A stretch of DNA of 64,000 bases, from the NCBI RefSeq assembly GCF_016907925.1, contig NZ_JAFBCZ010000015.1:62001-126000 (forward strand), written 5' to 3'. This document shows positions 8,502 to 16,600 of the stretch, piece after piece (position 1 is the first letter of the stretch; every line of letters starts with the position of its first letter). The DNA comes from Herpetosiphon giganteus (GTDB taxonomy: Bacteria; Chloroflexota; Chloroflexia; Chloroflexales; Herpetosiphonaceae). Under the pieces are notes generated by a model, which worked only from the letters and a program-made list of their open reading frames with translations, made no database searches and was not told where the DNA came from. The translations under genes were made by a program, and so were the position numbers.

Positions 8502-9443
8502 TTATTCAGTAACCGCCGCATAGCGATGTTCTTCGCCCGCGTGTTCTTCGGCAATTTGTTGCTCGCTCACATCGCACCATAACCCAATTGTATCCCAGCA
8601 TTCAAGCATGTCGTTGCTCATATAGTGATGATGCAAATCGAGAAAGTTGAGGCTGCGAATTGCCTCGCTGGCAAATAACACTTCGGCTCCAACATCGCTC
8701 AAATTGCCCAACGAAAGATCGAGCATGCTAATTTGCTCAAGAATCGGCGCATTCACCAGCGCTTGGGCCAGTTCATCGGCATATTCACAATCGCGCAAGC
8801 TCAAAATTTCTAAATTTGGAAAGTTTTTGCAATCTAAAATTGGTTGCAAATCAGCAACCGTCGAATCGCCACCATAATAATCACAGCCGAGCCAGAGTTC
8901 CAAATGCTCAAGCGCTGGCAAATCGGCAGCAGCAATCTCACGCACAATTTGGGCCGCCAAACCGCCAGTCTGAATCACCAAGCCTTTGAGCTGTTGATGT
9001 CGCAGCGTGCCAAAACTCAGCCCATTGCCACCACGAATGACTAAATATTCAAGTTGCGGAAACGCAGCCAACACAGGCGCATAATCACCTTGGTTGATCC
9101 ACGAAATTTCCCATTCTTCGTAGGTAAAATCGCCAACAAACAAGGCTTTGAGCAAGGGCAACTGCTCACGAGCATTGATGATGCTAGCTAAAACGCGGTC
9201 AATATCGCCAGGATCAACCGTATCGTGCCACCAGCGCCCAAGCACCAAGCCTGTGGTTTGGGCTGGTTCGGCGGTTGCCAGCCACGCATTGAAATACTCG
9301 TCCCACGTTTTGGTCGTGGCTTTGGCCGTATAATCGTATTCCAAATGCAGGCGCACAGGCTGGCCAATTGGCGCAAATTGCTCTTTAGCATCCCAATTGG
9401 CCAGCGTTGAGTCACCAAAGTAGCCGATCCATTCAAAAACCAT
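8502..9443 (-). CDS. STM4015-like LRR protein, copy 2 of 4
   Basis: 313 residues starting MVFEWIGYFGDSTLANWD. The repeats and spacing match copy 3 almost segment by segment (GLVLGRWWHD, LFVGDFTYEEWEISWI, LPALEHLELWLG, LDLSLGNLSDVGAEVLF). The tail is an acidic linker then HRYAAVTE. GGGAG precedes the ATG. The gap to copy 3 is 93 bases and contains that copy's leader hairpin. No catalytic motif is visible. Confidence 0.82.
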   Translation of the reverse strand: MVFEWIGYFGDSTLANWDAKEQFAPIGQPVRLHLEYDYTAKATTKTWDEYFNAWLATAEPAQTTGLVLGRWWHDTVDPGDIDRVLASIINAREQLPLLKALFVGDFTYEEWEISWINQGDYAPVLAAFPQLEYLVIRGGNGLSFGTLRHQQLKGLVIQTGGLAAQIVREIAAADLPALEHLELWLGCDYYGGDSTVADLQPILDCKNFPNLEILSLRDCEYADELAQALVNAPILEQISMLDLSLGNLSDVGAEVLFASEAIRSLNFLDLHHHYMSNDMLECWDTIGLWCDVSEQQIAEEHAGEEHRYAAVTE

Positions 9444-9491
9444 AGCCTAGCTCCCAAATAGCAATAAAAGCCAGCGAAGCCCGCAATAAGT

Positions 9492-10442
9492 CTAGGCAAG
9501 ATAGCCGCTGATGGCGATTGGGTAGGCTTCTTCTTCGTCGTCGTCTGGCACAAATTGTTGATAACTTACTTCGACCGCAAGCTCAATCGATGCCCAACAA
9601 TCAAGCATTGCATCGCTCAGATAGTGGTGGTGCAGCACAAGCATATCGAGTTTGCGAATCGCTGGGCTAGCGAATAATGCTTCGGCTCCAACATCGCTCA
9701 AATTGCCCAGCGCAAGATCAAGCACCTTAATCCGCTCAAGAATGGGGGCATTGGCAAGGGCTTGGGCCAGTAGATCAGCATAATCACAATTGCGCAAGGC
9801 CAAGGTTTTTAACTGTGGCAAGCCTACGCCATTCAACATTGGCTGCAAATCGGCAATTGTCGAATCGCCACCATGCTCAGCGCAGCCCAGCCACAGCTCC
9901 AAATGCTCAAGCGCTGGCAAATCGGCAGCAGCAAGCTCGCGCACCACTTGGGCTGATAAACCATTGGCTTGAATCACCAAAGTTTTGAGCTGATGATGCT
10001 GAAGCGAACCAAAACTCAAACCAGGGCCACCGCGAATAACCAACGATTCAAGTTGCGGGTAGGCTGCTAAAAATGGCCCATAATTGCCTTGCCTAATCCA
10101 CGAAAGGTCGAATTTCTTATCAGTAACTTCGCCAATAAACAGCGCTCTAAGCAATGGCATCCGTTCGCGGGCAGCAGCAAGTTGAGCTAAAACATAATCA
10201 GCACTCATGCGCTCAACGGGATCATCCCAATGCCACCAGCGATCAAGCAAGATGCCATTGATCCGTTCTGGATCATCGCTCAACAGCCAATCATTAAAGA
10301 AAATCTCCCATGGCTCTGGCTCGTAATTGTGGTCATCTTCGACATAAAAACGCATCAGATCATCATTGGGCTTAAAGTGCTCCCATCCAGTTGAATTGTG
10401 GACGGCCAATTCACCATAGTGGTTTTTCCATTCAAAGATCAT
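9492..10442 (-). CDS. STM4015-like LRR protein, copy 1 of 4 (first gene of cluster)
   Basis: 316 residues from the ATG at 10442, which has GAGG seven bases upstream and gives MIFEWKNHYGE, homologous to the other copies. The open frame reaches 10520, but that region also holds the leader hairpin and the end of the transporter gene. LRR segments match the other copies (LPALEHLELWLG, LDLALGNLSDVGAEALF). The tail departs from the others: after DDDEEEAY it reads PIAISGYLA, losing the final VSE/VTE. It is the promoter-proximal member, so the operon probably starts in the 74-base gap behind the transporter gene. Confidence 0.8.
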   Translation of the reverse strand: MIFEWKNHYGELAVHNSTGWEHFKPNDDLMRFYVEDDHNYEPEPWEIFFNDWLLSDDPERINGILLDRWWHWDDPVERMSADYVLAQLAAARERMPLLRALFIGEVTDKKFDLSWIRQGNYGPFLAAYPQLESLVIRGGPGLSFGSLQHHQLKTLVIQANGLSAQVVRELAAADLPALEHLELWLGCAEHGGDSTIADLQPMLNGVGLPQLKTLALRNCDYADLLAQALANAPILERIKVLDLALGNLSDVGAEALFASPAIRKLDMLVLHHHYLSDAMLDCWASIELAVEVSYQQFVPDDDEEEAYPIAISGYLA

Positions 10443-10460
10443 CCCAACCTCGCAAATATG

Positions 10461-10510
10461 AATGGCAGGCCGTGATTGGCCTGCCATTAGTATATGTAGG
10501 TATGTGTCAA
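10461..10510 (-). promoter_or_regulatory. Leader hairpin and possible promoter of the STM4015-STM4011 operon
   Basis: A perfect 11-bp stem AATGGCAGGCC/GGCCTGCCATT (10461-10471 with 10478-10488) ends 18 bases before the ATG. Upstream on the minus strand a consensus TTGACA stands at 10505-10510, but -10 candidates are poorly spaced (TATACT 10 bases away, TAATGG 15). The hairpin may also attenuate read-through from the transporter gene. The promoter call is tentative. Confidence 0.35.
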
Positions 10511-10516
10511 CCGCTG

Positions 10517-12154
10517 TCATAGCAGTTGAATGAGCATCAGCTGGGCAAGAATAATTTTGATGATTAATGCTAGTGGATAGACCGCTGCATAGCCTTGATT
10601 TGGCAGTTCGTTATTGCTTTGTTGCACGGCAAAACTGAGCAAGGCGGGCTGGGTCTGAAAACCAGCCAACATCCCCGTGAGAATGCCCATTGGAATTTTC
10701 AACACTTTATAGCCAATTGTCAGAATCAGCATCGCGATTGTAAAGGTGATTGCAGCGCCAACCCCAAATAAGAGCAAGCCATTGCTGCTGAATAAGAATT
10801 TGACGAAATCGTAGCCAGCGCGCGTGCCAACTCCAGCGAGGAACATCACAATCCCGATTTGACGCAAGGTTAGATTGGTGCTATAGGGCATGTTCCAAAC
10901 CAACGGGCCAGTCCGATCAAGCGCCCCCAAAATCAGGGAAACGACCAACGGCCCGCCAGCAAAGCCAAGTTTGATGCTCACGCCGCCAGGTAATGGCAAG
11001 ACCAACGACCCAATCACCAAGCCCATCACCAAGCCCAAGGTGAAGGTCAAAATATCAACTTCACTCAAGGCGCGATACGAATCGCCAAAGAAACGACTCA
11101 CTTGGGGAATATCGGCGCGGCGAGCAATCACCCGCACTCGATCGCCAAGCTCCAAGCGTGTATCTGCGGTTGGCAACATTTCCACGTCGCCACGGCGAAT
11201 GCGGGTAATCGTTGCACCCAGCACTTGCGGCAAATTCAGTTGCTCCAGCCGAATCCCCACAATTTTGGAGTTGGAGACAAACATGCGGCGATAATCAAGC
11301 TCGCGCCGATCGTTGGAAATATCTTCAGTTTCTTGGCCAAGCACCGCAATAACTTGCTCTAGAACCTCGCTTGAGCCAACAATGCTGACGTGATCGCCGA
11401 GCATAAATTGGGTTGCGCCAGTCGTCACTGCCACATGGCCATCACGGCGATAGCGCCCAAACACCATCGACCAATGATACTTGGCAATCAAGGCTTGAAC
11501 TGAAAGCTGGGTTGCTTCAGGATTAGTAATTTCAACCGTGCGGCTGGTAATATCGTGGTGATTGCCTTCTAAATCGTGGCGCGAAACCAATTCTTTGGCA
11601 TAATCGACCCGCCACAGACGTTGCACCAATACAATTGCCAACATCATTGCCACTACGCCCATTGGGTAGGCAATCGAATAGCCAACCACCGGATCATTGA
11701 CCACAGCAGCTAATTGTTGCTCAGGCAAGGCCGATTTCAAATATTCAATGGCTGCTGCTAAGGCTGGCGTATTGGTGATTGTGCCAGTGAACAGGCCGAC
11801 AGTTAACGTTGGTTTAATGCTCAAGAACGAATGGGCTAGAATTGCAAACACATAGGCTATGACGATCATCCCGCCAATAAACAGATTATCGCGTAAGCCT
11901 TTGCTGCGCCACGAGCGAAAAAACTGATGCCCGCTGCTCAACCCGACGGTGTAGACAAACAGCACCAAGCCAAATTGATACAGCACTTCGGGCAGTTTCA
12001 GCCGCTCATCAAGCGAGCCAATTGCCAAGCCCACAAACAAAACGGCGGCAACGCCGAGGCGCACACCGCCGAGATTCAATTGCCCCAAAGGATAGCCGAT
12101 TGCTGCAACCACAAACAGCAGCAATAGAGGATTCGACGCTAGCAAGTCCAACAT
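10517..12154 (-). CDS. AspT/YidE/YbjL-type transporter with two TrkA-C domains
   Basis: 545-residue inner-membrane protein. Residues about 1-170 and 380-545 are two homologous membrane halves (the AspT/YidE/YbjL duplication). Two TrkA-C-like regulatory domains lie between them at about 205-290 and 290-375, recognisable by G-D-VS/IVG and LGDRVRVIAR. Characterised relatives exchange small carboxylates, for example aspartate:alanine antiport; the substrate here is not deducible. AAAGGA precedes the ATG. It is on the same strand as the STM4015 cluster, 74 bases upstream, but a hairpin separates them, so co-transcription is uncertain. Confidence 0.85.
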   Translation of the reverse strand: MLDLLASNPLLLLFVVAAIGYPLGQLNLGGVRLGVAAVLFVGLAIGSLDERLKLPEVLYQFGLVLFVYTVGLSSGHQFFRSWRSKGLRDNLFIGGMIVIAYVFAILAHSFLSIKPTLTVGLFTGTITNTPALAAAIEYLKSALPEQQLAAVVNDPVVGYSIAYPMGVVAMMLAIVLVQRLWRVDYAKELVSRHDLEGNHHDITSRTVEITNPEATQLSVQALIAKYHWSMVFGRYRRDGHVAVTTGATQFMLGDHVSIVGSSEVLEQVIAVLGQETEDISNDRRELDYRRMFVSNSKIVGIRLEQLNLPQVLGATITRIRRGDVEMLPTADTRLELGDRVRVIARRADIPQVSRFFGDSYRALSEVDILTFTLGLVMGLVIGSLVLPLPGGVSIKLGFAGGPLVVSLILGALDRTGPLVWNMPYSTNLTLRQIGIVMFLAGVGTRAGYDFVKFLFSSNGLLLFGVGAAITFTIAMLILTIGYKVLKIPMGILTGMLAGFQTQPALLSFAVQQSNNELPNQGYAAVYPLALIIKIILAQLMLIQLL

Positions 12155-12792
12155 AACATTCCTTTCGCAGCGTACAGCCAGCAGGCTGTTTCTCTCGATG
12201 CCATCTTAGCATAGCCGAATCATCGCGCTTGCAGCGTTGCAGCCTCGCTACGATTATTGTGAATTTCGTAACGAGAATTCGAGCATATTTTCTAAAACCA
12301 ACATTCAGTTTCTCTGCGCTTGTAATCGCAACTGCAAATTGCCCGAATGTTTATTGTTAAGCCACAGTTTCCACAGATTGTTTTGATTATTGTTTTGCTA
12401 GCCAAGCGCCATTAGCCACATCTTTTCACCACAAATTCCACGAATTGCCCGAATGTTTATTGTTAAGCCACAGTTTCCACAAATTGTTTTGATTATTGGT
12501 TTGCTAGCCAATAGCCCTCTTTCTTCTACGTTAAGGACTGAAACTGCGAAGGACACGAAGTGCATGAAGAAGGGCTATGGGCTTCTGGCTCTTGATTTTT
12601 GCCTTTTGCCTTCTGATTTTTGACTTCATCCTTCATCCTTCGGTTCCTTTGCGCCGCTGCGTTAAAGCTATAATTTTTGCCTTCTGCCTTCTGCCTTTTG
12701 ACTTCTGACTTTGCCGCTTGCAAGCCTATGTATAATCGTGCTAGCTTTTCTCACAATGGGAAAACCAACCAAGCGACATGAAAGGATCGTGT
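12155..12792. other. Intergenic repeat-rich region
   Basis: About 640 bases without a credible gene. It contains a 70-base direct repeat (12337 and 12443), then a degenerate island at about 12530-12720 with CTTTTGCCTTCTGATTTTTG-like and CTGCGCCGCTGCGTTAAA-like units. A TATAAT at 12731-12736 could be the -10 of the SDR gene, though no good -35 is spaced for it. Short frames here are repeat translations and are not annotated. Confidence 0.6.
12337..12511. repeat. Direct repeat of about 70 bp, two copies
   Basis: The segment beginning AATTGCCCGAATGTTTATTG at 12337 recurs at 12443 with two mismatches over about 69 bases, offset by 106 bases. No terminal inverted repeat or gene is associated. It resembles an intergenic repeat unit duplicated in tandem. 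Confidence 0.75.
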
Positions 12793-13533
12793 GTGCCAGA
12801 GGATTTTGTTGGGCAAGTTGCCCTGATAACTGGAGCATCGCGCGGCATTGGAGCCGAAATTAGCCGCCAACTGGCCCAACGGGGAGCCGATATTGTCATT
12901 AATTATCGCAGCAAGGCTGCCCGGGCCGAAGCGGTTGCTGCCGAAATAACCGCCATAGGAAGGCAAGCGTTGCTAGCCCAAGCCGATTTAACTCAAATCA
13001 ACGATCTCATAACAACCCAAACCCAAATTCAGCAACGCTTTGGCAAGCTTGACATTTTGGTACTGAACGCTAGTGGCGGCCTCGAAAAAGATAAGCCAGC
13101 AACCTATGCCATGGATCTGAATCTGACCGCGCAAGTGCAAACTGTCGAAACAATGCTGCCATTGATGCAGGCTGGCAGTTGCATTGTATTCGTCACCAGC
13201 CACTGGGCACATTTTTATGGCGAACGGCCAATTATCGCCGGCTACGAGCCAGTAGCGAGCAGTAAAAAAGCTGGCGAAATGGCATTGCGCGAGCGCATCG
13301 CCGAATTCAGCCAACGCGGCATTCACTTCTATGTTGTGAGCGGCGATATGATCGAAGGCACGATTACGCCCAAATTGCTTGATCGGGTTCAGCCTGGCTT
13401 TTTAGCTGCCCGCAAAGAACACAGCCCTGAGCCAATTCCTACGATCGAGGAATTTGCCCAAGCAATTGTCGATGCCGCCGCCGATCGTAGCCAACCAAAC
13501 GGGCATACGGTGTTTGTGGGGCCGATTATTTAA
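12793..13533 (+). CDS. SDR-family oxidoreductase with enoyl-ACP-reductase-like Y-x6-K site
   Basis: 246 residues from the GTG at 12793, preceded six bases upstream by AAAGGA; an ATG at 12778 would add five residues but has no ribosome site. The Rossmann motif TGASRGIG binds NAD(P). NASG replaces the usual NNAG. The active site reads YEPVASSK, spacing Tyr and Lys by six residues as in enoyl-ACP reductases (FabI and FabL) and not by three as in classical SDRs. That suggests enoyl-thioester reduction, but the substrate is uncertain and a generic SDR remains possible. It is followed by a very strong hairpin. Confidence 0.8.
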   Translation: MPEDFVGQVALITGASRGIGAEISRQLAQRGADIVINYRSKAARAEAVAAEITAIGRQALLAQADLTQINDLITTQTQIQQRFGKLDILVLNASGGLEKDKPATYAMDLNLTAQVQTVETMLPLMQAGSCIVFVTSHWAHFYGERPIIAGYEPVASSKKAGEMALRERIAEFSQRGIHFYVVSGDMIEGTITPKLLDRVQPGFLAARKEHSPEPIPTIEEFAQAIVDAAADRSQPNGHTVFVGPII

Positions 13534-13543
13534 CAAGTAATTA

Positions 13544-13586
13544 AAACAGAACCTCATGGACGGTATAATTCCATGAGGTTCTGTTT
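13544..13586. terminator. Bidirectional 17-bp hairpin terminator
   Basis: A perfect 17-bp stem from AAACAGAACCTCATGGA (13544-13560) pairs with 13570-13586 across a 9-base loop. It lies between the convergent SDR gene and the M23-like gene and can terminate both. Confidence 0.85.
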
Positions 13587-13639
13587 AAGTTTCTCCATTA
13601 TTTCAAAAGGTGAAGCTTGCTAGTAACAAGGATTTTATC

Positions 13640-15100
13640 CTAGTATCCAGCAGGCAGTGTACCATAAATATAACCTTCATGTCGAATCAGCTGATAACTA
13701 TGATTAAGTGCATCGGTTGCGCCTGAGAGTGTAGCAGTTGTAAAATTGTCCCCTCGTCCATCATGATAAAATAGCTCCAAAGGCCGCATTCCTTCACCAG
13801 GTGTTGGTAAAACATACCCTTCAGTTCGTACTAAAAGATATCCTGCTGTTACCGCAGATGTTTCACCTTCTTGTGTTGCAGTAATATAATTATCTTGGCG
13901 GACATCACTCCAAAACAATTTCAGTGGAACGGTTCCGGGTAATTGATCAGCAAAAACATAGCCTTCAGTTCGTATAAAACCATAGGCTGATATTTGCGCC
14001 GAAGAGATTCCGTCAGCCGTTGCAGTAGAAAAATTATCGCCACGGTCGGAGTGCCAGTAAAGTTGTAGTGGCTGAGCAACAAAAACATAGCCTTCAATTC
14101 GTATAAAACGATAACCTGCAGCCAATGCTGATTGTTCTCCTTCAACGGTTGAAGTTGTAAAATTATCTTGGCGAGCATCATTCCAAAAGAGTTTCAATGG
14201 AACCGTATATTGTTGTTGTGTAGGATAAATATAACCTTCGGTTCGCACAAAACTATAGCCAGCATTAAGTGCATCATTGATACCTGCACTGGTAGCAACC
14301 ATAATGTTATCGCCTCGACCACTGTGCCAATATTGCTGAAGCGGTACTCTCTCTGATGCTGAATGAGTAAATACAAATCCTTCAGTTCTAACCGAAGTAT
14401 AGCCATTGGCAGCAGCAGAAATTTCTGCTTGGATTGAAGCTGTTGTAAAGTTATCTTCCCGATCACCCTTCCAAAATAGCCGTAGTGGTCGATAGGGAGC
14501 TGTCAACAATGGTGGTAATTGATTGGTCGAATACAAGCCACGTTGGCCTGAACGTAGTCGATTGGCATCAGTAATCCCATCAATCGGTACTGGAATTACC
14601 CCAGCATTAGCGGTTCGTTGGCCTTGATATATTTGAAAGTGCAAATGCGGAGCAAAATTAGGATACCCACCACACGTACCAATTTGTTGGCCTTGAAATA
14701 CTTCAGTTCCAACAGCTAAGCCAGAGCTGACTGTATTTAAGTGGGAATATAACGAACGATAGTTATTAACCCGATGATCAATCTGAAGTTCGTGACCATT
14801 ATTAGCAATAATAATTCCGTTGGCAGCTGCCAAAATAGGTTGGCCTAAACATGGTCGGTCAGCAGGAACCATATCAATCGCATAATAATTCCATGCTTGT
14901 TGATGATTACCAGCTTCCCACCCCGCAGTTACTCGCCATTCTACACCTGGCTGAAACGGCATTTTTAATTCTAGGCCATCAACCATGATTTGATGTTGCT
15001 GGACTTCTTGCGCAAAACTCACCTGAGGAGCTACAAGCCCCATACCTACGAAAAGAGCAACCAACAAACAAGCCATCATTCGCTTTGCATCCATATTCAC
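13640..15100 (-). CDS. Secreted M23-like (LytM) protein with six C-terminal repeats
   Basis: 486 residues with a signal peptide (about 1-30, cleavage near SFA-QE). A LytM/M23 domain at about 35-175 shows YSHLN and APHLHFQIY (HxH at about 152-154). The first zinc ligand is unclear: AIDM carries the Asp, but the residue four before it is Tyr, so the His may come from the earlier NHQQ. Activity is therefore not assured. Residues 205-486 hold six repeats of about 45 residues with LxLFW-D-R-DNF-TAT and GY-F-RTEGYVF, a pattern like the lectin-like repeats of secreted hydrolases. Third codon positions look AT-richer than in neighbours. GAGGTG precedes the ATG, and a LuxR-type gene lies upstream on the same strand. 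Confidence 0.8.
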   Translation of the reverse strand: MNMDAKRMMACLLVALFVGMGLVAPQVSFAQEVQQHQIMVDGLELKMPFQPGVEWRVTAGWEAGNHQQAWNYYAIDMVPADRPCLGQPILAAANGIIIANNGHELQIDHRVNNYRSLYSHLNTVSSGLAVGTEVFQGQQIGTCGGYPNFAPHLHFQIYQGQRTANAGVIPVPIDGITDANRLRSGQRGLYSTNQLPPLLTAPYRPLRLFWKGDREDNFTTASIQAEISAAANGYTSVRTEGFVFTHSASERVPLQQYWHSGRGDNIMVATSAGINDALNAGYSFVRTEGYIYPTQQQYTVPLKLFWNDARQDNFTTSTVEGEQSALAAGYRFIRIEGYVFVAQPLQLYWHSDRGDNFSTATADGISSAQISAYGFIRTEGYVFADQLPGTVPLKLFWSDVRQDNYITATQEGETSAVTAGYLLVRTEGYVLPTPGEGMRPLELFYHDGRGDNFTTATLSGATDALNHSYQLIRHEGYIYGTLPAGY

Positions 15101-15243
15101 CTCACAAATTAATAAACCAATTTAGCTTGATCAATTGCCTTGTAGATTGAGTCTCCAAAACCACTATTGACAATTGATTTTTACTAATCTCTATCAAGCA
15201 TATAGCCATGTGTCAGGATTTGGGAATACACGAACGTGTTAAA

Positions 15244-15462
15244 CTAGCAGCAACCATGAGTAAATTCGGGTTTAAGCTGGAGATTAAAAACCCGATTAAT
15301 CAGTTTGGTACGGCTGCCCACATCAAGTTTGCTATAAATTTCGCGTAAATAGCAGCCAATAGTGTTTTCTTTCAAATTCAATAATTCAGCAATCTCACGG
15401 TCAGTATTGCCAGCAGCAATCAAGCACACAATTCGCAATTCGATTGGAGTTAAGTCTGACAT
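15244..15462 (-). CDS. Stand-alone LuxR-type helix-turn-helix protein
   Basis: 72 residues, essentially one GerE/LuxR DNA-binding domain: LTPIELRIVCLIAAGNTDRE, then EIAELLNLKENTIGCYLREI, then the YSKLDVGSRTKL recognition region. There is no receiver or ligand domain, unlike most family members. AAGGGGGAA precedes the ATG. It is 143 bases upstream of the secreted M23-like gene on the same strand and divergent from the HTH/concanavalin gene, so it may control either. Both inferences rest on position only. Confidence 0.8.
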   Translation of the reverse strand: MSDLTPIELRIVCLIAAGNTDREIAELLNLKENTIGCYLREIYSKLDVGSRTKLINRVFNLQLKPEFTHGCC

Positions 15463-15570
15463 TGGTCTTCCCCCTTGCAGTCGCTATTCCATACCAAGCA
15501 GACTAGCAAAGCCGCTCTGACCAAGTTGCATGTTTGCGCAACTCGGCCTAACATTTGAGGAAATTCACCC

Positions 15571-16599
15571 ATGCATAGCTCAAACTACACGTTTGCCGAC
15601 TTGTTACACATCTTTTTTGCTCTACGCCCTAACCCTGAGCGCATTCGCACCTATGACGATCTTGCCACTGCCACTGGCATTTCGCGCCGTTCATTGGCTC
15701 ATTGGTTTGCTGGCGCTTATGCTCCGCGTAAGCAGGAAGCAGTTGAGCGCTTAGGTGATATGTTGGGTCTTACTGGATTTCAGATCGATCTCATGCTCTA
15801 TGCAATTAACCCACGTTGGTCACGGTACAACACACCAGTTGATCAATTGCAAACCGCTGAGGTAATTCGGCGGGTTGAACAACGCATTTCTGATCCAACC
15901 ATCAGCACCAACGATCTTCCTCATCCAAATCGTATCGAAAGCACATGGCCAATTTTATTTCGCGATCGATTTGAATCAAATGCTCAGCATTGGGGGTTGG
16001 GAACTAAGGATGACGACTCAGGCCAAGTCGAACGTTCGCTCAGCAATCAATGCCTCGAACTGCGGTTAAATAATCGATTTGTCAGTGAAATGTTTATTGG
16101 TGCTGATTCGCAATGCTTTACACCAGATCGCTATTACTGCTCAGTTTATGGGCAATTTGTCAGCGAAGCTGGGCCTGATGATGGCTTGGCACTCGTGTTC
16201 GAGGAGATCAGCGATGCTTGCCATGCTTTAGTTAGGATTCGCGATCAAACGGGCGAGTTTTCGATTATTCAAGGCTTTCACGGGGGCGATTTTTGGAAGA
16301 TTTATCTGCAGCGGCGGCCAATCTATGGCTATCGATCTGGGCAATTTAATAAAATCGCTCTGCTCGTTGATGAGCAACAGCATTCACTCTTTATCAACAA
16401 TTATCATCAGGCCAGTTGGGAAATGCCACGGCTCCCCGCAAGCAGGCTCGATCTCGCAATTATTGCAGGGGGACAACGCCAAGCAATTGTTCATTTTAAG
16501 GATTTTTGTGTTCGAGTGCCCGCCGAGCAGCGGCCTTTTGCAACGCTTGAAAATCTGATCGGCGGAACCTTAGCTAATTCAACGTGGCGTAACCAATAA
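15571..16599 (+). CDS. HTH protein fused to a concanavalin A-like domain
   Basis: 342 residues. Residues about 10-85 look like an XRE-type helix-turn-helix (TYDDLATATGISRRSLAHWF, then AVERLGDMLGLTGFQ). Residues about 125-315 form a beta-sandwich of the LamG/3-keto-disaccharide-hydrolase-like kind (LFRDRFESNAQHW at its start, IVHFKDFCVRVP at its end). No transmembrane segment joins them, so the sandwich should be cytoplasmic, perhaps sensing a sugar. It ends one base before the convergent SDR stop. The same sandwich type ends the J-domain protein at 34104. Target genes unknown. Confidence 0.7.
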   Translation: MHSSNYTFADLLHIFFALRPNPERIRTYDDLATATGISRRSLAHWFAGAYAPRKQEAVERLGDMLGLTGFQIDLMLYAINPRWSRYNTPVDQLQTAEVIRRVEQRISDPTISTNDLPHPNRIESTWPILFRDRFESNAQHWGLGTKDDDSGQVERSLSNQCLELRLNNRFVSEMFIGADSQCFTPDRYYCSVYGQFVSEAGPDDGLALVFEEISDACHALVRIRDQTGEFSIIQGFHGGDFWKIYLQRRPIYGYRSGQFNKIALLVDEQQHSLFINNYHQASWEMPRLPASRLDLAIIAGGQRQAIVHFKDFCVRVPAEQRPFATLENLIGGTLANSTWRNQ

Positions 16600-16600
16600 A

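Noticed and set aside
12155-12792. Possible insertion sequence remnant
   Set aside because: No transposase fragment, terminal inverted repeats or target-site duplication could be seen.
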